The notes beneath the pieces are model-generated. The model did not search any database, was not told the origin of the DNA, and worked only from the letters and a program-made list of their open reading frames with translations. Shown here in pieces: positions 6,650 through 7,095 of a stretch of DNA of 7,095 nucleotides. The stretch's first letter is position 1; each line of letters starts with the position of its first letter. The DNA comes from an uncultured Micrococcales bacterium (GTDB taxonomy: Bacteria; Actinomycetota; Actinomycetes; Actinomycetales; Microbacteriaceae), in contig CALFOB010000123.1 of the NCBI GenBank assembly GCA_937919125.1, forward strand, positions 1 to 7,095, in the 5' to 3' direction. Made by a program: the position numbers and the translations under genes.

Positions 6650-7095
6650 TTATGCCTTCTTTTCGTAGAGTTCATAGAGTTCCGAAGTAAGTGACTCCTG
6701 AACGCTCTTGCGCTCTCCGGCAACCAAAGTCAGGCCAGACTGCAACTTCACGATTTCAGCCTCGGCAGCTGCTTCGGCCTCGGCAAGTCTCTGAGAGATT
6801 TCAGCGCGCTCGGCAGTTAGCGTCTCAAGCGCTGCAGTTGCTGCGTCTCTGCGTTCCATAATTTCGAGCTCAACGTCTTCGAGGTTCGATAGTCGCGCCT
6901 TGAGGGATACCAACTCATGCGTGATGCCGTCGGCATCCTTGTGTGAACTAACGGTGAGCAAGCGCTCGTTGTCTTGAGCGATGCGCTTCTCGACCAACTC
7001 GATGTCCAGGATCGAATTGGTGACGTCGCCCTTCGGCTTGCGGGTCCGCTTGGCGGTCGTCGGCGGCGGGATCACCACGGGCTTCGTGGTGCGCC
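6650..7095 (-). CDS. Coiled-coil protein resembling the middle of C4 zinc-ribbon (CT398/Rv2229c-like) proteins; partial, lacks the zinc ribbon
   Basis: The frame is open from the right edge to a TAA at 6650-6652, so the true start may lie outside; the first usable in-window start is the GTG at 7078 (142 aa), with no ribosome site. From about residue 45 the protein reads SSHKDADGITHELVSLKARL then NLEDVELEIMERRD, closely following the conserved helical core of actinobacterial zinc-ribbon proteins (SS-KD...HE..SL then LEDVELEVMER). A long Ala/Glu-rich coiled coil and a final SELYELYEK follow. In that family the LYEK segment leads into a C-terminal C4 zinc ribbon; here the protein stops two residues later and has no cysteine at all. 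The N-terminal part is instead rich in Pro, Lys and Arg (VVIPPPTTAKRTRKPKGD), unlike the expected helix. Base composition is about 55% GC, rising to about 73% in the last full 60-base line (7021-7080). It may be a decayed gene, a divergent family member, or a misassembled contig end. The function of the family is poorly known. Confidence 0.6.
   Translation of the reverse strand, partial: RTTKPVVIPPPTTAKRTRKPKGDVTNSILDIELVEKRIAQDNERLLTVSSHKDADGITHELVSLKARLSNLEDVELEIMERRDAATAALETLTAERAEISQRLAEAEAAAEAEIVKLQSGLTLVAGERKSVQESLTSELYELYEKKA
6655..6660 (-). promoter_or_regulatory. Ribosome binding site of the 47-aa gene
   Basis: AGAAGG on the minus strand lies 5 nt before the ATG at 6649, inside the last codons of the upstream coiled-coil gene, whose TAA directly abuts that ATG. 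It supports the reality and start of the small gene. Confidence 0.55.

Noticed and set aside
6506..7095. The two small genes at the right end as a toxin-antitoxin pair
   Set aside because: The larger resembles a zinc-ribbon coiled-coil family and the smaller fits the small gene normally found before tlyA; neither shows a toxin or DNA-binding motif.

Overview
The window is a compact stretch of core genes, all on the minus strand, from what looks like a small-genome, mid-GC actinobacterium. In transcription order (right to left) it holds: a partial coiled-coil gene (6650 to the right edge), a 47-aa small gene, tlyA, nadK, recN, pyrG, xerD and the 5' part of parA (running off the left edge). The order small ORF-tlyA-nadK-recN-pyrG-xerD-parA matches the classical actinobacterial arrangement (Mycobacterium Rv1693-Rv1696, pyrG, xerD, parA). 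The genes that usually sit between recN and pyrG and between pyrG and xerD are absent. GC content is roughly 45-50% by hand count of sampled lines. That, with the streamlined order, suggests a freshwater or marine planktonic actinobacterium, such as a Luna-type Microbacteriaceae or a similar reduced lineage. The taxon is an inference.

Layout: 6650-7095 is a coiled-coil protein related to the middle of the actinobacterial C4 zinc-ribbon (CT398/Rv2229c-like) family. It stops before the zinc ribbon, and toward the window edge it becomes GC-rich and proline-rich. 6506-6649 is a small conserved protein. 5665-6501 is the 2'-O rRNA methyltransferase TlyA, 4702-5643 NAD kinase, 2998-4686 the DNA-repair SMC-like ATPase RecN, 1249-2925 CTP synthase, and 317-1246 the tyrosine recombinase XerD. 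1-235 is the N-terminal part of a ParA/Soj ATPase. Gaps are 0, 4, 21, 15, 72, 2 and 81 nt, so most of the block is probably co-transcribed. No stretch over 300 bases lacks a gene.

The genes join nucleotide and cofactor supply (PyrG for CTP, NadK for NADP), ribosome modification (TlyA) and chromosome maintenance (RecN for break repair, XerD for dimer resolution, ParA for segregation). All the complete enzymes keep their catalytic residues and have normal family lengths. I see no mobile element, CRISPR array, RNA gene or defence system. The points worth a second look are the truncated, compositionally distinct right-hand gene, an unusually high density of the tetranucleotide CTAG that stops abruptly near 6620, a perfect 8-bp hairpin between xerD and parA, and a tiny ORF overlapping the pyrG start codon. 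I found no convincing new biological system here.
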